Part shown: one piece after another, positions 1 to 7,622 of the stretch
Numbering within the stretch: position 1 is the stretch's first letter
Layout: every line of letters begins with the position of its first letter
Source: Myxococcales bacterium
Lineage (GTDB): Bacteria; Myxococcota_A; UBA9160; SMWR01
Direction: 5' to 3'
Assembly: GCA_022572485.1 (NCBI GenBank)
Contig: JACZVU010000043.1
Location: forward strand, 1 to 17,161
Length of the DNA stretch: 17,161 bases
The notes under the pieces: generated by a model
Seen by the model: only the letters and a program-made list of their open reading frames with translations
The model's database searches: none
What the model was told of the DNA's origin: nothing
Position numbers and translations under genes: made by a program

Positions 1-796
1 CGTGCACTTCCGTGTGCTCGAGCGGAGGGTCGATGTCGAAGAGACCGTCGATCCCGCCTTCGATGTCGAGGTCCACGTCGGTGGGGAGCGACATCCCGTC
101 GAAGTCGACGGCCGCGACCCCGCCACCATCGGCACGCCAGTAGTTGTCCGCGAACGTAATGTTGTCCCATGTCACGGGCGCCCGATCGAGCCAATCGGCC
201 AGGTCGAGCGGGAAGTCGAGAGTGCCGTCCACTGGATGAGGATCGAGGGTCGTGACGTGATCGACCGCGATACCGGCCGCCGCGAGTCGTTCGACGCAGT
301 CGCTGTTCACGACCGCACCGCGGCTGTGCCCGATGAAATGGACCGGATCGGCGAGCGGATCGACGCTCGAGAACGCCGCGGGAAACTGCGGATCGCGAAG
401 CGCGGCGTAGAGCGCGTCCCCGGCGGCTTCGGCGAAGCCCTGTGTGCCGCCGATGTTGAGACCGTCCGACTCTTGGCTCCAGTTGTAGATGAGGACGATT
501 TCGCCGATCGGTGTCGTACTCCCGCACTCGAATTCCCACGCGCCGGTGGACGGTTCGTAGACAAAGAGGCTGCCGCGGGGGGTCTGGTTGCCCTGGCCAC
601 CGCAACCTGACGGATCGCCGTCGGCGGCGAGGATCGCGCGGCCGAGGGTCAGGGTCCAGTTCGGCGGGTCGGGCGAGGCCAGCGTGAATCCGTGCGTGAT
701 GAGGGTCGTACCCGCGAGCGCAGGGGAAGACAATACGACGGCCGCGAGCCCCGCCAACACCAGCCCGAGAACGATCGATTTTACGGCTTTCTCCAC
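1..796 (-). CDS. Secreted alpha/beta-hydrolase, lipase-like (3' end outside window)
   Basis: This minus-strand reading frame has no stop from about position 960 to the left edge, so the C-terminus is missing. Counting from a GTG at 796, residues 5-28 form a signal peptide (basic start, long Leu/Val/Ala core, cleavage near PALAG). Then come an oxyanion-type HGF at 35-37, a beta strand ending in YNWSQES, and the nucleophile elbow GHSRG at 156-160 (Ser158). TTLDPHP at 182-188 could supply the acid residue (Asp185). The catalytic His would lie past the edge. This order is typical of lipase/esterase-type alpha/beta hydrolases, and export suggests an extracellular or periplasmic ester substrate, which cannot be named. 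No clear ribosome binding site precedes the GTG. An in-frame ATG at 886 would add 30 residues that do not resemble a signal peptide. The opposite-strand frame is its complement and is not a gene. Confidence 0.72.
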   Translation of the reverse strand, partial: MEKAVKSIVLGLVLAGLAAVVLSSPALAGTTLITHGFTLASPDPPNWTLTLGRAILAADGDPSGCGGQGNQTPRGSLFVYEPSTGAWEFECGSTTPIGEIVLIYNWSQESDGLNIGGTQGFAEAAGDALYAALRDPQFPAAFSSVDPLADPVHFIGHSRGAVVNSDCVERLAAAGIAVDHVTTLDPHPVDGTLDFPLDLADWLDRAPVTWDNITFADNYWRADGGGVAAVDFDGMSLPTDVDLDIEGGIDGLFDIDPPLEHTEVH

Positions 797-989
797 GAGC
801 GACAACACCCCATGTCTCGTGTCGGCCGATCGCGGGTTCGCCAGCGTGACGGTCGTCACCCTATGCGTGCCGCAATCCAGGTGCATTTTGTATTCACGAA
901 CCGGCAAGGCCGCATTCCAGGTCTTCGGGTCGCGCGGTCGCGGGCGGTGCGGGATAGGGGGCATGGGTTGCCAGGTGTTTCGGCGAGCC

Positions 990-1037
990 CTGGCCGACGA
1001 GCCGAACCAAGTTCTGGCCGATGAGCCGAACCGAGCC
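990..1037. repeat. Two-copy 24-bp tandem repeat
   Basis: Two adjacent 24-bp units start at 990 and 1014. They share CTGGCCGAYGAGCCGAACC with one C/T change, then diverge slightly. A third copy begins with CTGG at 1038. The unit length is a multiple of three and reads LADEPN(Q/R) on the plus strand, but no credible gene surrounds it. Confidence 0.7.
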
Positions 1038-1085
1038 CTGGTTCATTGCGTTGATCGATGGGGTTATTTTGGAGAATGTTTTATT

Positions 1086-1111
1086 GAAAAGCCACTCGGG
1101 AAAACGGTGGC
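1086..1111 (-). terminator. Weak intrinsic terminator candidate after the cassette
   Basis: Read on the minus strand, GCCAC (1111-1107) pairs with GTGGC (1095-1091), extended by CG/CG around a bulge, and is followed by TTTTCAA. It lies 8 bp past the stop of the secreted TIM-barrel gene, where an operon terminator would be expected. The stem is short and the T-run is only four bases. Confidence 0.4.
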
Positions 1112-1118
1112 CGGCTTG

Positions 1119-3044
1119 CTATCGGCTCTGCTTTTCCAGCCATGGACGGAAGCTTTCATAGGAATGGATAATCAGGCCTTGGTAACTTGAAAAGGTTTGC
1201 AATTCATCTTCAGTCTGCAGCATAACGTTTTCGAAATCTTCCATGCTCATGTCATTGAATGTGAGCTTGCTGGCTGGCACCATGATTTTCCTTGTCTGAT
1301 TCAGGACGACTGCCTGAGTCGCTCCGATATCTTCTCCGGCTGGAACCCAGATCAGCCGAACTTTTGACTCCTCTGTCGTCTCGATCAGCAATTTCGAGCC
1401 CCTTCCTTTTGGGGAAAACTCATACATCGATTCATCGGGAAGCCAGGCTGTTTCCAGGCCAACCCAGACGTCCTTGTTCATTTTATTTGCGTAGTGCAGC
1501 TCATCACTGGAGTGGGTAATCGTTCCATCCGCGCCATAGGCCTGGGTGCGATAAGCCATGATTCCGATATTGTCGACAATGTCGATGATCAGCTCGCTCA
1601 TCGGGCGACCATCCAAAGCCGCTGTAGGTTCAAAAAATTCATTCAGGGCGTCAAACCAGAACGGAATATCGACGCCAAATTCAAGATCACCCTGATTCGC
1701 CATTGCCTGGGATTTTTCCAAAAGAGACAGGTACTGCCTCAAAATAGATTCTTTCTGGATACCCGCAAAGGATGGTAAAAGGTAGGGTTCATTGTCATAG
1801 CGAACGCCGACAAAACGCTCTTCAGGAAGGGCCGTCCGGTTGTATTCGATGATTCTCTCAATCAGCGCAAGCACCCGGCCGTGAAATGCTTCTGTGGCGT
1901 ATCGCGGGTCGCCATCGAGAGCGTGAACATTGATGCCAGCGTGGTGCAATTGAGCGATCAGAGGCCGCATCGTTGTAGGATCCCACTCAATAGTCCACTT
2001 ACGGTTGGCTGTTTCCAAGCTGCCTTCCTGTGTGGCTTCATAGGGAATCTGTATAAACAGATCGGTGATATCCTGGCTATGACAAAAGCTTATGAGCTGC
2101 TGGCTGGATTTTTTATTGGCGGTTATCTTTTTCACCTCCCAAAGCCACATCGCTTTACGTCGTTTCCTTGGCGGAACTTCGACTGCTGCTATTGGAGCAA
2201 TCTTAATGCCCTTGCTCTCTGAGAAGGCGAGGTCTTTGATGTGTATCTGGCCAGCGCCGTTTCCCTCGACACGAAAAACAATGCTGGCCAATTCACTGAT
2301 ATCAAGCCTCATCGACATCTGCGACAATGGAATGTAAGCCTGCTGCCAGGTCTTTTTGATTTTCCCGGCAGGAAGAAAAGATGCAAGCGACCCTATCGGC
2401 AGGGAATCTTCTTTTTTTTCCCAGATCCGATCTGCCATCTGCAACACAATATTTTCACCCCCCTGGTCTCCGCGGACAGAAAAAGTCAGGTATTTGAATG
2501 ACCTTGCATCCAGGAGGACCCGCTCCGCCGGAGGCTTTTTGAAGTCAAACAGGTGAATCCAGAATCCGGAGAAACCTGGCTGTGTGTTCGAGTACGAGTA
2601 AGCGAGTGCAGCCGATCCATTCGGTGCTTTTTTGATGGACACGAATGATTTCGAGGGTGCTCTCGCAAAACCGTTAAAATAGCCGCCCAAACGATTGGTG
2701 TTTCCGCGATTAAAGTGGCCAACCAGGAAAAAGTCACCGTCATATTCGGGCCTGCGGCTGCGCAGACCGGTTGGTTCGGGAAGGACCGGTTTCCGTTTTC
2801 GGATATCATAAACAATCAATCGACCACCATCGCGCTCATGTAGTATCCCAACCGACACGAACCCGATTTCACTGGGGTCTTGCAAACCCCAGTCGGCAAG
2901 AGAGATGTCGTCAGAAGAGACAGAATCGACCGGCGTCTGGGGATAAACTTCTGCCCCGAGCCAAAAACTGACAAAAAACAAGCAACAGGCCACGCTGCAA
3001 GACTTTGGCAGGCCCTTGGCCATCGCGGTCTGGCAATTTTGCAT
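1119..3044 (-). CDS. Secreted beta-sandwich plus TIM-barrel protein, glycoside-hydrolase-like
   Basis: The product has 641 residues. Residues 1-36 look like a signal peptide (MAKGLPKSC then a hydrophobic stretch); a second start at Met8 is possible. Residues about 118-275 form a carbohydrate-binding-type beta-sandwich, with GGYFNGFARAPSK, WIHLFDFKKPPAE and WQQAYIPL. Residues about 298-535 look like a TIM barrel (MWLWEV, FIQIPYEA, HALDGDP, VRYDNEP, VGLETAWLP). Glu419 and Glu531 fall at strand ends and could be the catalytic acids, but this is inference. I cannot name a numbered glycosidase family. The ATG overlaps the symporter stop (TGATG), so translation is probably coupled. With nagZ and a symporter upstream, extracellular or periplasmic processing of an amino-sugar glycan is a reasonable guess. 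Base composition is lower in GC than in genes outside the cassette. Confidence 0.75.
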   Translation of the reverse strand: MQNCQTAMAKGLPKSCSVACCLFFVSFWLGAEVYPQTPVDSVSSDDISLADWGLQDPSEIGFVSVGILHERDGGRLIVYDIRKRKPVLPEPTGLRSRRPEYDGDFFLVGHFNRGNTNRLGGYFNGFARAPSKSFVSIKKAPNGSAALAYSYSNTQPGFSGFWIHLFDFKKPPAERVLLDARSFKYLTFSVRGDQGGENIVLQMADRIWEKKEDSLPIGSLASFLPAGKIKKTWQQAYIPLSQMSMRLDISELASIVFRVEGNGAGQIHIKDLAFSESKGIKIAPIAAVEVPPRKRRKAMWLWEVKKITANKKSSQQLISFCHSQDITDLFIQIPYEATQEGSLETANRKWTIEWDPTTMRPLIAQLHHAGINVHALDGDPRYATEAFHGRVLALIERIIEYNRTALPEERFVGVRYDNEPYLLPSFAGIQKESILRQYLSLLEKSQAMANQGDLEFGVDIPFWFDALNEFFEPTAALDGRPMSELIIDIVDNIGIMAYRTQAYGADGTITHSSDELHYANKMNKDVWVGLETAWLPDESMYEFSPKGRGSKLLIETTEESKVRLIWVPAGEDIGATQAVVLNQTRKIMVPASKLTFNDMSMEDFENVMLQTEDELQTFSSYQGLIIHSYESFRPWLEKQSR

Positions 3045-4774
3045 CAGCTAAATTCCATTTTCTTTATCGCTCGTACAACGCCAATCAAAGCAAGCAACCC
3101 GATTGCTGCAGCTATCAGAAAATGATCCCATAAGCCAAGTACGGCCTTTCCGATCGCAACCGTCATGCTCAGAATCAGCGTGGTTCCCATTATCCATGCC
3201 CAACCGTTTTCTCGCAGGGAGTCCGGGGAACTGACGTCCGGGCATAAGGTGGCAATCGGGCTCCAACCCGGTCCGGCGGGGCGAATTCGCTCGTAGAACT
3301 CTTTCAGATGCAGTTGGGATACCGGTTTGGTGAGAAAAGTTACCGCGACCCACAGGACAGTTGATCCGGTTACCACAATAATCAAATGTACTGGTCTTAC
3401 ATCAGGCAAGGCAAAAAGCCGCGCGACAGGCGAGGCAAGTAGTGTCAATACTCCGGAAGCAAGCATGGCAGTGATCTCGCTCCAGGCGTTGACACGCCAC
3501 CAGAACCAACGAGCAACACCCACTAGGCCGACACCGGAGAAAAGAAGGAGCACGTTATAGAAAGACTCGACAATCGACGTCGTCGTTAGGGCAATGATTC
3601 CTCCGCCAACCATCAAAAGAACCGTAACCACTCGAGCGACCCATACATAATGGTGTTGAGTGGCGTCTGGCCGGATGAATCGGCGGTAAAAATCATTGAC
3701 GACATAAGAGGAACCCCAATTGAGGTGGGTGTCCACCGTTGACATGAAAGCGGCGAAGAAGGAAGCGATCACCAGCCCTTTGATACCCGCGGGCAAAAGC
3801 TCAAGAATCATACGCGGATACGCGCGTTCGTGATCCGTGACGCCGAGCGAGTTGGTAATCTCTGGAAAAAGAACCAGCGAGACCAACGCAACAACAATCC
3901 AGGGCCAGGGGCGCAGCACGTAATGGGCGACATTGAACCAGAGCATCGCATAGAATGAGTGCTTCTCGTTTTTGCAGGCAGACAACCTTTGGATGGCAAT
4001 TCCGTCGCCCTCCAACCCTCTTGCCCACCACTGAATCAGAATGAGCGACAGAAAAAATATCCAGGGAGAACTCCAGAACATATCCGGAGTATGGACAGGT
4101 AAGAAATCGGCCTGTGGCAAAGCCTGCACGGTTTCCCAGAAACCAGTCAGGCCACCGACGGCGTGAACGGCAAAAACGGCGAGCAGAACAGCACCTCCGA
4201 GCGCCCAGGCAAACTGAATTAAATCGGTTGCCACCACACCCCATAGCCCGGAGAACACCGAATAGAGCAGCGCGAGCAGTGAACAGAAAAGAACCGCCAT
4301 TCCTTTCGACCAGTCCGTTGCTTCTTCCAATACCTTGGTAAGCCCGAGTATTGGCCAGGCCCCCAGAGCGTAAATATTGAATATGACGCCCATGAAGATC
4401 GCCTTGGTTCCGCGTAACGCTGCACCCGGGCCCGGACCATAACGGAGCTCGATAAACTCCATATCTGTGATGATGTTTGCCCGCCGCCAGAGACGGGAAA
4501 AAAAGAAAAGGGAGGCGACCGAGGCAGGGGCCAGAAACCACCAGTGCCAATTGCCAGCAATGCCATTCTGGCGGACCAGGCCGGTGATAAAAAGCGGTGT
4601 GTCGGAAGCAAAGGATGTGGCGACGAGTGAAGTCCCGGCCAGCCACCAGGGGAGCCGCCGGCCCGATAAGAAGAAATCCTCGACGCCCCCCTCGCTTCGT
4701 TGTTTGAAAGCCAGGCCTATGATGGTGATCAGCAGACAATAGGCAGCGACGATGATCCAATCCACGAGTTCCAT
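3044..4774 (-). CDS. Sodium:solute symporter (SSS family)
   Basis: The 576-residue product is highly hydrophobic, with a dozen or more membrane helices. Its N-terminus is typical of the SSS family: a first helix, then EDFFLSGRRLPWWLAG, then ATSFASDTPLF, where the family's sodium-site helix lies. Later helices carry VFSGLWGVVATDLIQF and FFAAFMSTVDTHLNWGSSY, both family hallmarks. It should import a solute, probably a sugar or sugar derivative, across the inner membrane using the Na+ gradient. The start is the ATG at 4774 because GGAGAAGG lies 5 bases upstream; an alternative start 8 codons earlier lacks this. The gene sits 52 bases after nagZ and overlaps the next gene by one base, so the three form an operon. 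The exact substrate cannot be read from the sequence; GlcNAc-containing sugars are suggested by context only. Confidence 0.9.
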   Translation of the reverse strand: MELVDWIIVAAYCLLITIIGLAFKQRSEGGVEDFFLSGRRLPWWLAGTSLVATSFASDTPLFITGLVRQNGIAGNWHWWFLAPASVASLFFFSRLWRRANIITDMEFIELRYGPGPGAALRGTKAIFMGVIFNIYALGAWPILGLTKVLEEATDWSKGMAVLFCSLLALLYSVFSGLWGVVATDLIQFAWALGGAVLLAVFAVHAVGGLTGFWETVQALPQADFLPVHTPDMFWSSPWIFFLSLILIQWWARGLEGDGIAIQRLSACKNEKHSFYAMLWFNVAHYVLRPWPWIVVALVSLVLFPEITNSLGVTDHERAYPRMILELLPAGIKGLVIASFFAAFMSTVDTHLNWGSSYVVNDFYRRFIRPDATQHHYVWVARVVTVLLMVGGGIIALTTTSIVESFYNVLLLFSGVGLVGVARWFWWRVNAWSEITAMLASGVLTLLASPVARLFALPDVRPVHLIIVVTGSTVLWVAVTFLTKPVSQLHLKEFYERIRPAGPGWSPIATLCPDVSSPDSLRENGWAWIMGTTLILSMTVAIGKAVLGLWDHFLIAAAIGLLALIGVVRAIKKMEFS

Positions 4775-4826
4775 AGGGCCTTCTCCAGTCGAGCCCAAAC
4801 GCTACTGTCCGGCAGCTGCTTCTGTT

Positions 4827-5789
4827 TTAATTGCTTAATACGCTACAAAGTCGTTCACTGCTCTCGAGCGCACGTTTCTGCAGCATTTCACTTTGCCTTA
4901 TGGACTGTGAAAACGTTTCGATGATTTCAACGTGTTTCTCGTGATGATCGCATACCATTAATAAATCGCAGCCTGCTGAAAACGCTTGTACGCATACACC
5001 CGGAAGATCAGCCTGGCTCAGAGCGCCTTCCATGCCAAGGTCATCGGTAATAATCAGGTCCTGATAGCCCTGCTGTTGCCGCAGGAGATCATTGAGGATT
5101 TTTGATGAGAACGTTGCCGGATGGTCTGGATCCAGAGCCGGATACAGGATGTGGGCTGTCATCACGATTCGGATCGCCGTACCCAGCAGTTCCCGGAAGG
5201 GCAGGAGTTCCACCTCTTGCAGGCGTTGCATCGAATGGTTAACCGCAGGCAGGGTCAGGTGGGAATCCTCATGGGTATCGCCATGTCCTGGATAGTGTTT
5301 GCCACAGGCGAGAACACCTTGCTCCTGCATTCCTTTGACGAACTCGCTGGCTATCGCGATAACTTCGGCTGGATCCGAACTGAAAGCTCTTTCGCCGATG
5401 ATCGGGTTCTCGGAATTGGTGCACACATCCAGAACCGGGGCATAGTCGATGGTGATACCCAGGCTCGCCAGTTCTTTTCCCATGCGCTGACCGACGCCAT
5501 AAGCGTCAGTCCTGTTGACGTCGCAGGCTCGTGGGTAATCGCCGAAAATGGGCGGCTTGAGGCGTTGAAACCGTCCTCCCTCTTGGTCTATGGAAATGAC
5601 CAATGGGTGATCGGCCGATAATTCCTGAAGCTGTCTGGAAAGCTCGGCAACCTGTTCAGCCGACTCAATATTCCGATCGAAGAGAATGATGCCCGCGAGT
5701 CCATGTTCCCCGGCGATCTTTTTCAGCGAATCAGGTACTTCATATCCATCAAATCCAAGAACAAAAAATTTTCCTGCAGATATGTTCAT
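4827..5789 (-). CDS. nagZ: Beta-N-acetylhexosaminidase, GH3 (NagZ)
   Basis: The 320-residue product is a single-domain GH3 enzyme of NagZ length. It shows SIDQEGGRFQRL (66-77), NPIIGERAF (128-136), KHYPGHGDTHEDSH (164-177) with the family's catalytic His177, and IITDDLGMEGA (246-256) carrying the aspartate nucleophile. There is no signal peptide, which fits the cytoplasm. NagZ removes non-reducing beta-GlcNAc, classically from GlcNAc-anhydroMurNAc (peptides) in peptidoglycan recycling. The ATG at 5789 is chosen because GGGGGGTG lies about 5 bases upstream and the family N-terminus starts there. Alternative starts at 5804 (ATG) and 5807 (GTG) add 5-6 residues. It is the first gene of the cassette operon, and no other murein-recycling gene is in view. 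Its GC content is lower than that of the flanking acyl-CoA genes. Confidence 0.93.
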   Translation of the reverse strand: MNISAGKFFVLGFDGYEVPDSLKKIAGEHGLAGIILFDRNIESAEQVAELSRQLQELSADHPLVISIDQEGGRFQRLKPPIFGDYPRACDVNRTDAYGVGQRMGKELASLGITIDYAPVLDVCTNSENPIIGERAFSSDPAEVIAIASEFVKGMQEQGVLACGKHYPGHGDTHEDSHLTLPAVNHSMQRLQEVELLPFRELLGTAIRIVMTAHILYPALDPDHPATFSSKILNDLLRQQQGYQDLIITDDLGMEGALSQADLPGVCVQAFSAGCDLLMVCDHHEKHVEIIETFSQSIRQSEMLQKRALESSERLCSVLSN

Positions 5790-5801
5790 TTCCGCACCCC
5801 C

Positions 5802-5823
5802 CATCACCTAACTGATGGTGATG
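5802..5823 (-). promoter_or_regulatory. Inverted repeat at the nagZ 5' end
   Basis: CATCACC (5802-5808) and GGTGATG (5817-5823) are perfect 7-bp inverted arms around an 8-base spacer, 13 bases upstream of the chosen nagZ start. It could be an operator for a sugar-responsive repressor or a leader hairpin near the ribosome binding site. No regulator gene is in the cassette. Confidence 0.4.
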
Positions 5824-5844
5824 TTACTCGTTCGAAGAGCGATG

Positions 5845-5881
5845 CTGATCAGATCCGCTTGCTCGCAAGCGGGCAGATCAG
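5845..5881. repeat. Strong hairpin at the right edge of the cassette
   Basis: CCGCTTGC (5855-5862) and GCAAGCGG (5865-5872) form an 8-bp perfect stem with a 2-base spacer. Outer arms CTGATC (5845-5850) and GATCAG (5876-5881) pair after a 4/3-base internal loop. No T-run follows on either strand, so it is not a standard terminator. It overlaps the stop of the acyl-CoA-dehydrogenase-like remnant and marks the point where base composition changes. Confidence 0.65.
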
Positions 5882-5940
5882 TTCACGATCTTGCGGATCC
5901 TATTCTGCTCTTCGGTAAACTCGAATGTTTCGTAGCCTCC
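5878..5940 (-). pseudogene. Probable N-terminal remnant of an acyl-CoA dehydrogenase
   Basis: Eight bases past the carboxyltransferase stop there is a good Shine-Dalgarno GGAGG (5940-5936). Seven bases further, where a start codon would be expected (5928-5926), the codon is ACA, followed in frame by FEFTEEQNRIRKIVN and TGA at 5880-5878. This resembles the usual start of acyl-CoA dehydrogenases (F-x-F/L-T-E-E-Q-x-x-I-R-x-x-V). Such a gene often follows a carboxylase subunit. I infer that the original gene was cut at about 5880 and lost its start codon. The match is only about 15 residues, so chance is not excluded. Confidence 0.42.
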
Positions 5941-5948
5941 GTTGTGAC

Positions 5949-7514
5949 TTAGACCGGCATCACGCCGCGCTTGCGCGGCGGGCGCTCGACGACCCGGTTC
6001 CAGCTCATCTCGATCGCCTGGCACAGCACCGCGCGGGTATCGCGCGGGTCGATCACATCGTCGACCAGCCCCCAGCCGGCGACTTTGTAGATGTCGATGT
6101 TCTTCTGAATTACGTCGACGACCTGCTGCCGTGCTTCTTTCGACGGCTCCGTGTTGCCGAACAGCTTCGGTGCCGCAATGCCGACCATTCCCTCGGCGCC
6201 CATCACGCTGATCTCGGCCCCGGGCCACGCGACGATCAGATCCGGCTCGAACCCGCGCCCGGCCATCACGAAATACCCGGCGCCGTATCCCTTGCGGGTG
6301 ACGACCGTCAGCTTCGGCACCGTCGCCGCCGCCATGGCGTGGAGCATCTTCGCCCCGTGGCGAATGATGCCCGCGTGCTCCACCTGCGACCCGATCATGA
6401 ACCCGGGCACATCCATCAGGAACGCCAGCGGGAGGTTGAAGGCGTCGCAGATCTCGATGAAGTGCGCTGCTTTGTCCGCTGCGTCCGACGTCAGGATGCC
6501 GCCGAGCTGCCTCGGATTGTTCGCGACGATGCCGGCGGGCCGCCCGCCGAACCGCGCGAAGCACGTGATCAGCGACTTGGCCCAATTCGGCTTGATGTCG
6601 AGGATCACCCCGTTGTCGACGATCGTCTTGATAAGCGTGTACATGTCGTAGAACGACCGCGGATTGTCCGGCAGCAGATCCAGCAGCTCCTCATCGCGGC
6701 GGTCGATCGGATCGGTGCACTGGGCGATTGGCGGCTTTTCCCTGCAGTGCTGTGGCATGTACGACAGGTAGTCTTTGACCACCTGGATGCATGCCTCGTC
6801 GTCGGGGACCTCCACGTCGCCAACCCCCGACTTCGCAGTGTGAATCTTCGATCCACCCAACTCTTGCTCGCCGATCTCCTGCCCCGTGGCGGCCTTCACC
6901 AGGGGCGGTCCACCCAGCGCCATCGATGACTTGTCCTTGGTCATCGGCACGAAGTCCGCCAGCCCCGGGATGTACGCCGTTCCCGCGGCTCCCGGTCCGA
7001 CCATCGCCGATACCAACGGCACCACGCCGCTCATGATCACCTCTTCGCGGAACAGCGCACCCGCCCCCGCGAACAGCGACAGCGTGTCCCCGCTCTGTGT
7101 TGAATTCGGATCGATGCGCGCCCCCACCGAGTCAATGAACCACACAAACGGCATCCGGCATCGCAGCGCCAGCTCGCGCATGCGCGTGACTTTGACCTCG
7201 CTCACCTGGCCAATCGAGCCGCCCTTGACCGTGAAGTCATAGGCAGCCACCGCCGTGTACCGCCCATTCACCTTGCCCCACGCGCAAACCACCGCGTCCG
7301 CCGCCGGCTTGTCGTTCTCGGTGCCGTGCCCCATCTGAGTGCCGTGTATCCCGACTTCGAAGTACTGGCCGCCGTCGAAGAACTTGTCGAGTCGCTCGCG
7401 GGCCGACAGCTTGCCGCGGGCATGTTGCTTTTCGATCTTCGCAGCCCCACCCATTTCTCGTACAGCTGCGCGGCGCTTCTCGAGTTCCGCGACCCGCTCG
7501 CGCATCGTCGTCAT
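5949..7514 (-). CDS. Acyl-CoA carboxylase, carboxyltransferase (beta) subunit
   Basis: The 521-residue product has the full two-lobe carboxyltransferase fold. The N-lobe carries ARGKLSARERLDKFFD and the acyl-CoA pocket GPGAAGTAYIPGLADF, then ALGGPPLVKAATG and ELGGSKIHTAKSGV. The C-lobe carries FLMDVPGFMIGSQVEHAGI, VTRKGYGAGYFVM and AWPGAEISVMGAEG. It moves CO2 from carboxybiotin to an acyl- or enoyl-CoA. GGPPLVKAATG resembles methylcrotonyl-CoA carboxylase, while DVPGF and IRHGAK resemble propionyl-CoA carboxylase, so the substrate is open. The biotin carboxylase/biotin carrier subunit it needs is not in the window. The ATG at 7514 has GAGGTGA just upstream. It follows the BKACE gene by 108 bases on the same strand, probably in one operon. 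Confidence 0.93.
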   Translation of the reverse strand: MTTMRERVAELEKRRAAVREMGGAAKIEKQHARGKLSARERLDKFFDGGQYFEVGIHGTQMGHGTENDKPAADAVVCAWGKVNGRYTAVAAYDFTVKGGSIGQVSEVKVTRMRELALRCRMPFVWFIDSVGARIDPNSTQSGDTLSLFAGAGALFREEVIMSGVVPLVSAMVGPGAAGTAYIPGLADFVPMTKDKSSMALGGPPLVKAATGQEIGEQELGGSKIHTAKSGVGDVEVPDDEACIQVVKDYLSYMPQHCREKPPIAQCTDPIDRRDEELLDLLPDNPRSFYDMYTLIKTIVDNGVILDIKPNWAKSLITCFARFGGRPAGIVANNPRQLGGILTSDAADKAAHFIEICDAFNLPLAFLMDVPGFMIGSQVEHAGIIRHGAKMLHAMAAATVPKLTVVTRKGYGAGYFVMAGRGFEPDLIVAWPGAEISVMGAEGMVGIAAPKLFGNTEPSKEARQQVVDVIQKNIDIYKVAGWGLVDDVIDPRDTRAVLCQAIEMSWNRVVERPPRKRGVMPV

Positions 7515-7574
7515 GGGTCACCTCGCTTGGTCATGCACACGATTTGTGCCAGGCTCGCTGGAGTTGAGAACTCG

Positions 7575-7598
7575 CGCCCCGACGATCACGTCGGGGCG
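7575..7598 (-). terminator. Perfect 9-bp hairpin between two catabolic genes
   Basis: CGCCCCGAC (7575-7583) pairs perfectly with GTCGGGGCG (7590-7598) around a 6-base loop, 25 bases past the BKACE stop. No T-run follows, so it is more likely an mRNA-stabilising or attenuating intercistronic hairpin, or a weak terminator, than a full stop between BKACE and the carboxyltransferase gene. Two smaller inverted repeats, 7561-7573 and 7535-7549, lie beside it. Confidence 0.5.
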
Positions 7599-7622
7599 AC
7601 CCGCCTCTATCGTCGTTCACGG

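Larger units (their letters stand above)
797..1118. other. Intergenic region left of the low-GC cassette
   Basis: I see no convincing gene in these 322 bases. They hold a short tandem duplication (990-1037) and a weak hairpin followed by T residues just past the stop of the neighbouring gene. Base composition falls from GC-rich to clearly more AT-rich at about 1050-1060, which I take as the approximate left edge of the nagZ cassette. No terminal inverted repeat matching the right edge was found by eye. Confidence 0.5.

Noticed and set aside
2..610. Long plus-strand open frame at the left edge
   Set aside because: It is the exact codon complement of the minus-strand hydrolase, which has a signal peptide and GHSRG; the plus-strand product has no motif and is rich in Val, Asp and Arg.
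3801..4760. 319-codon minus-strand frame overlapping the symporter
   Set aside because: Same strand but shifted by one base relative to the symporter, Arg/Cys-rich and not membrane-like.
5925..6929. 334-codon plus-strand open frame opposite the carboxyltransferase
   Set aside because: Rich in Arg, Asp and His with no motif; it is a shadow of a clearly recognised enzyme.
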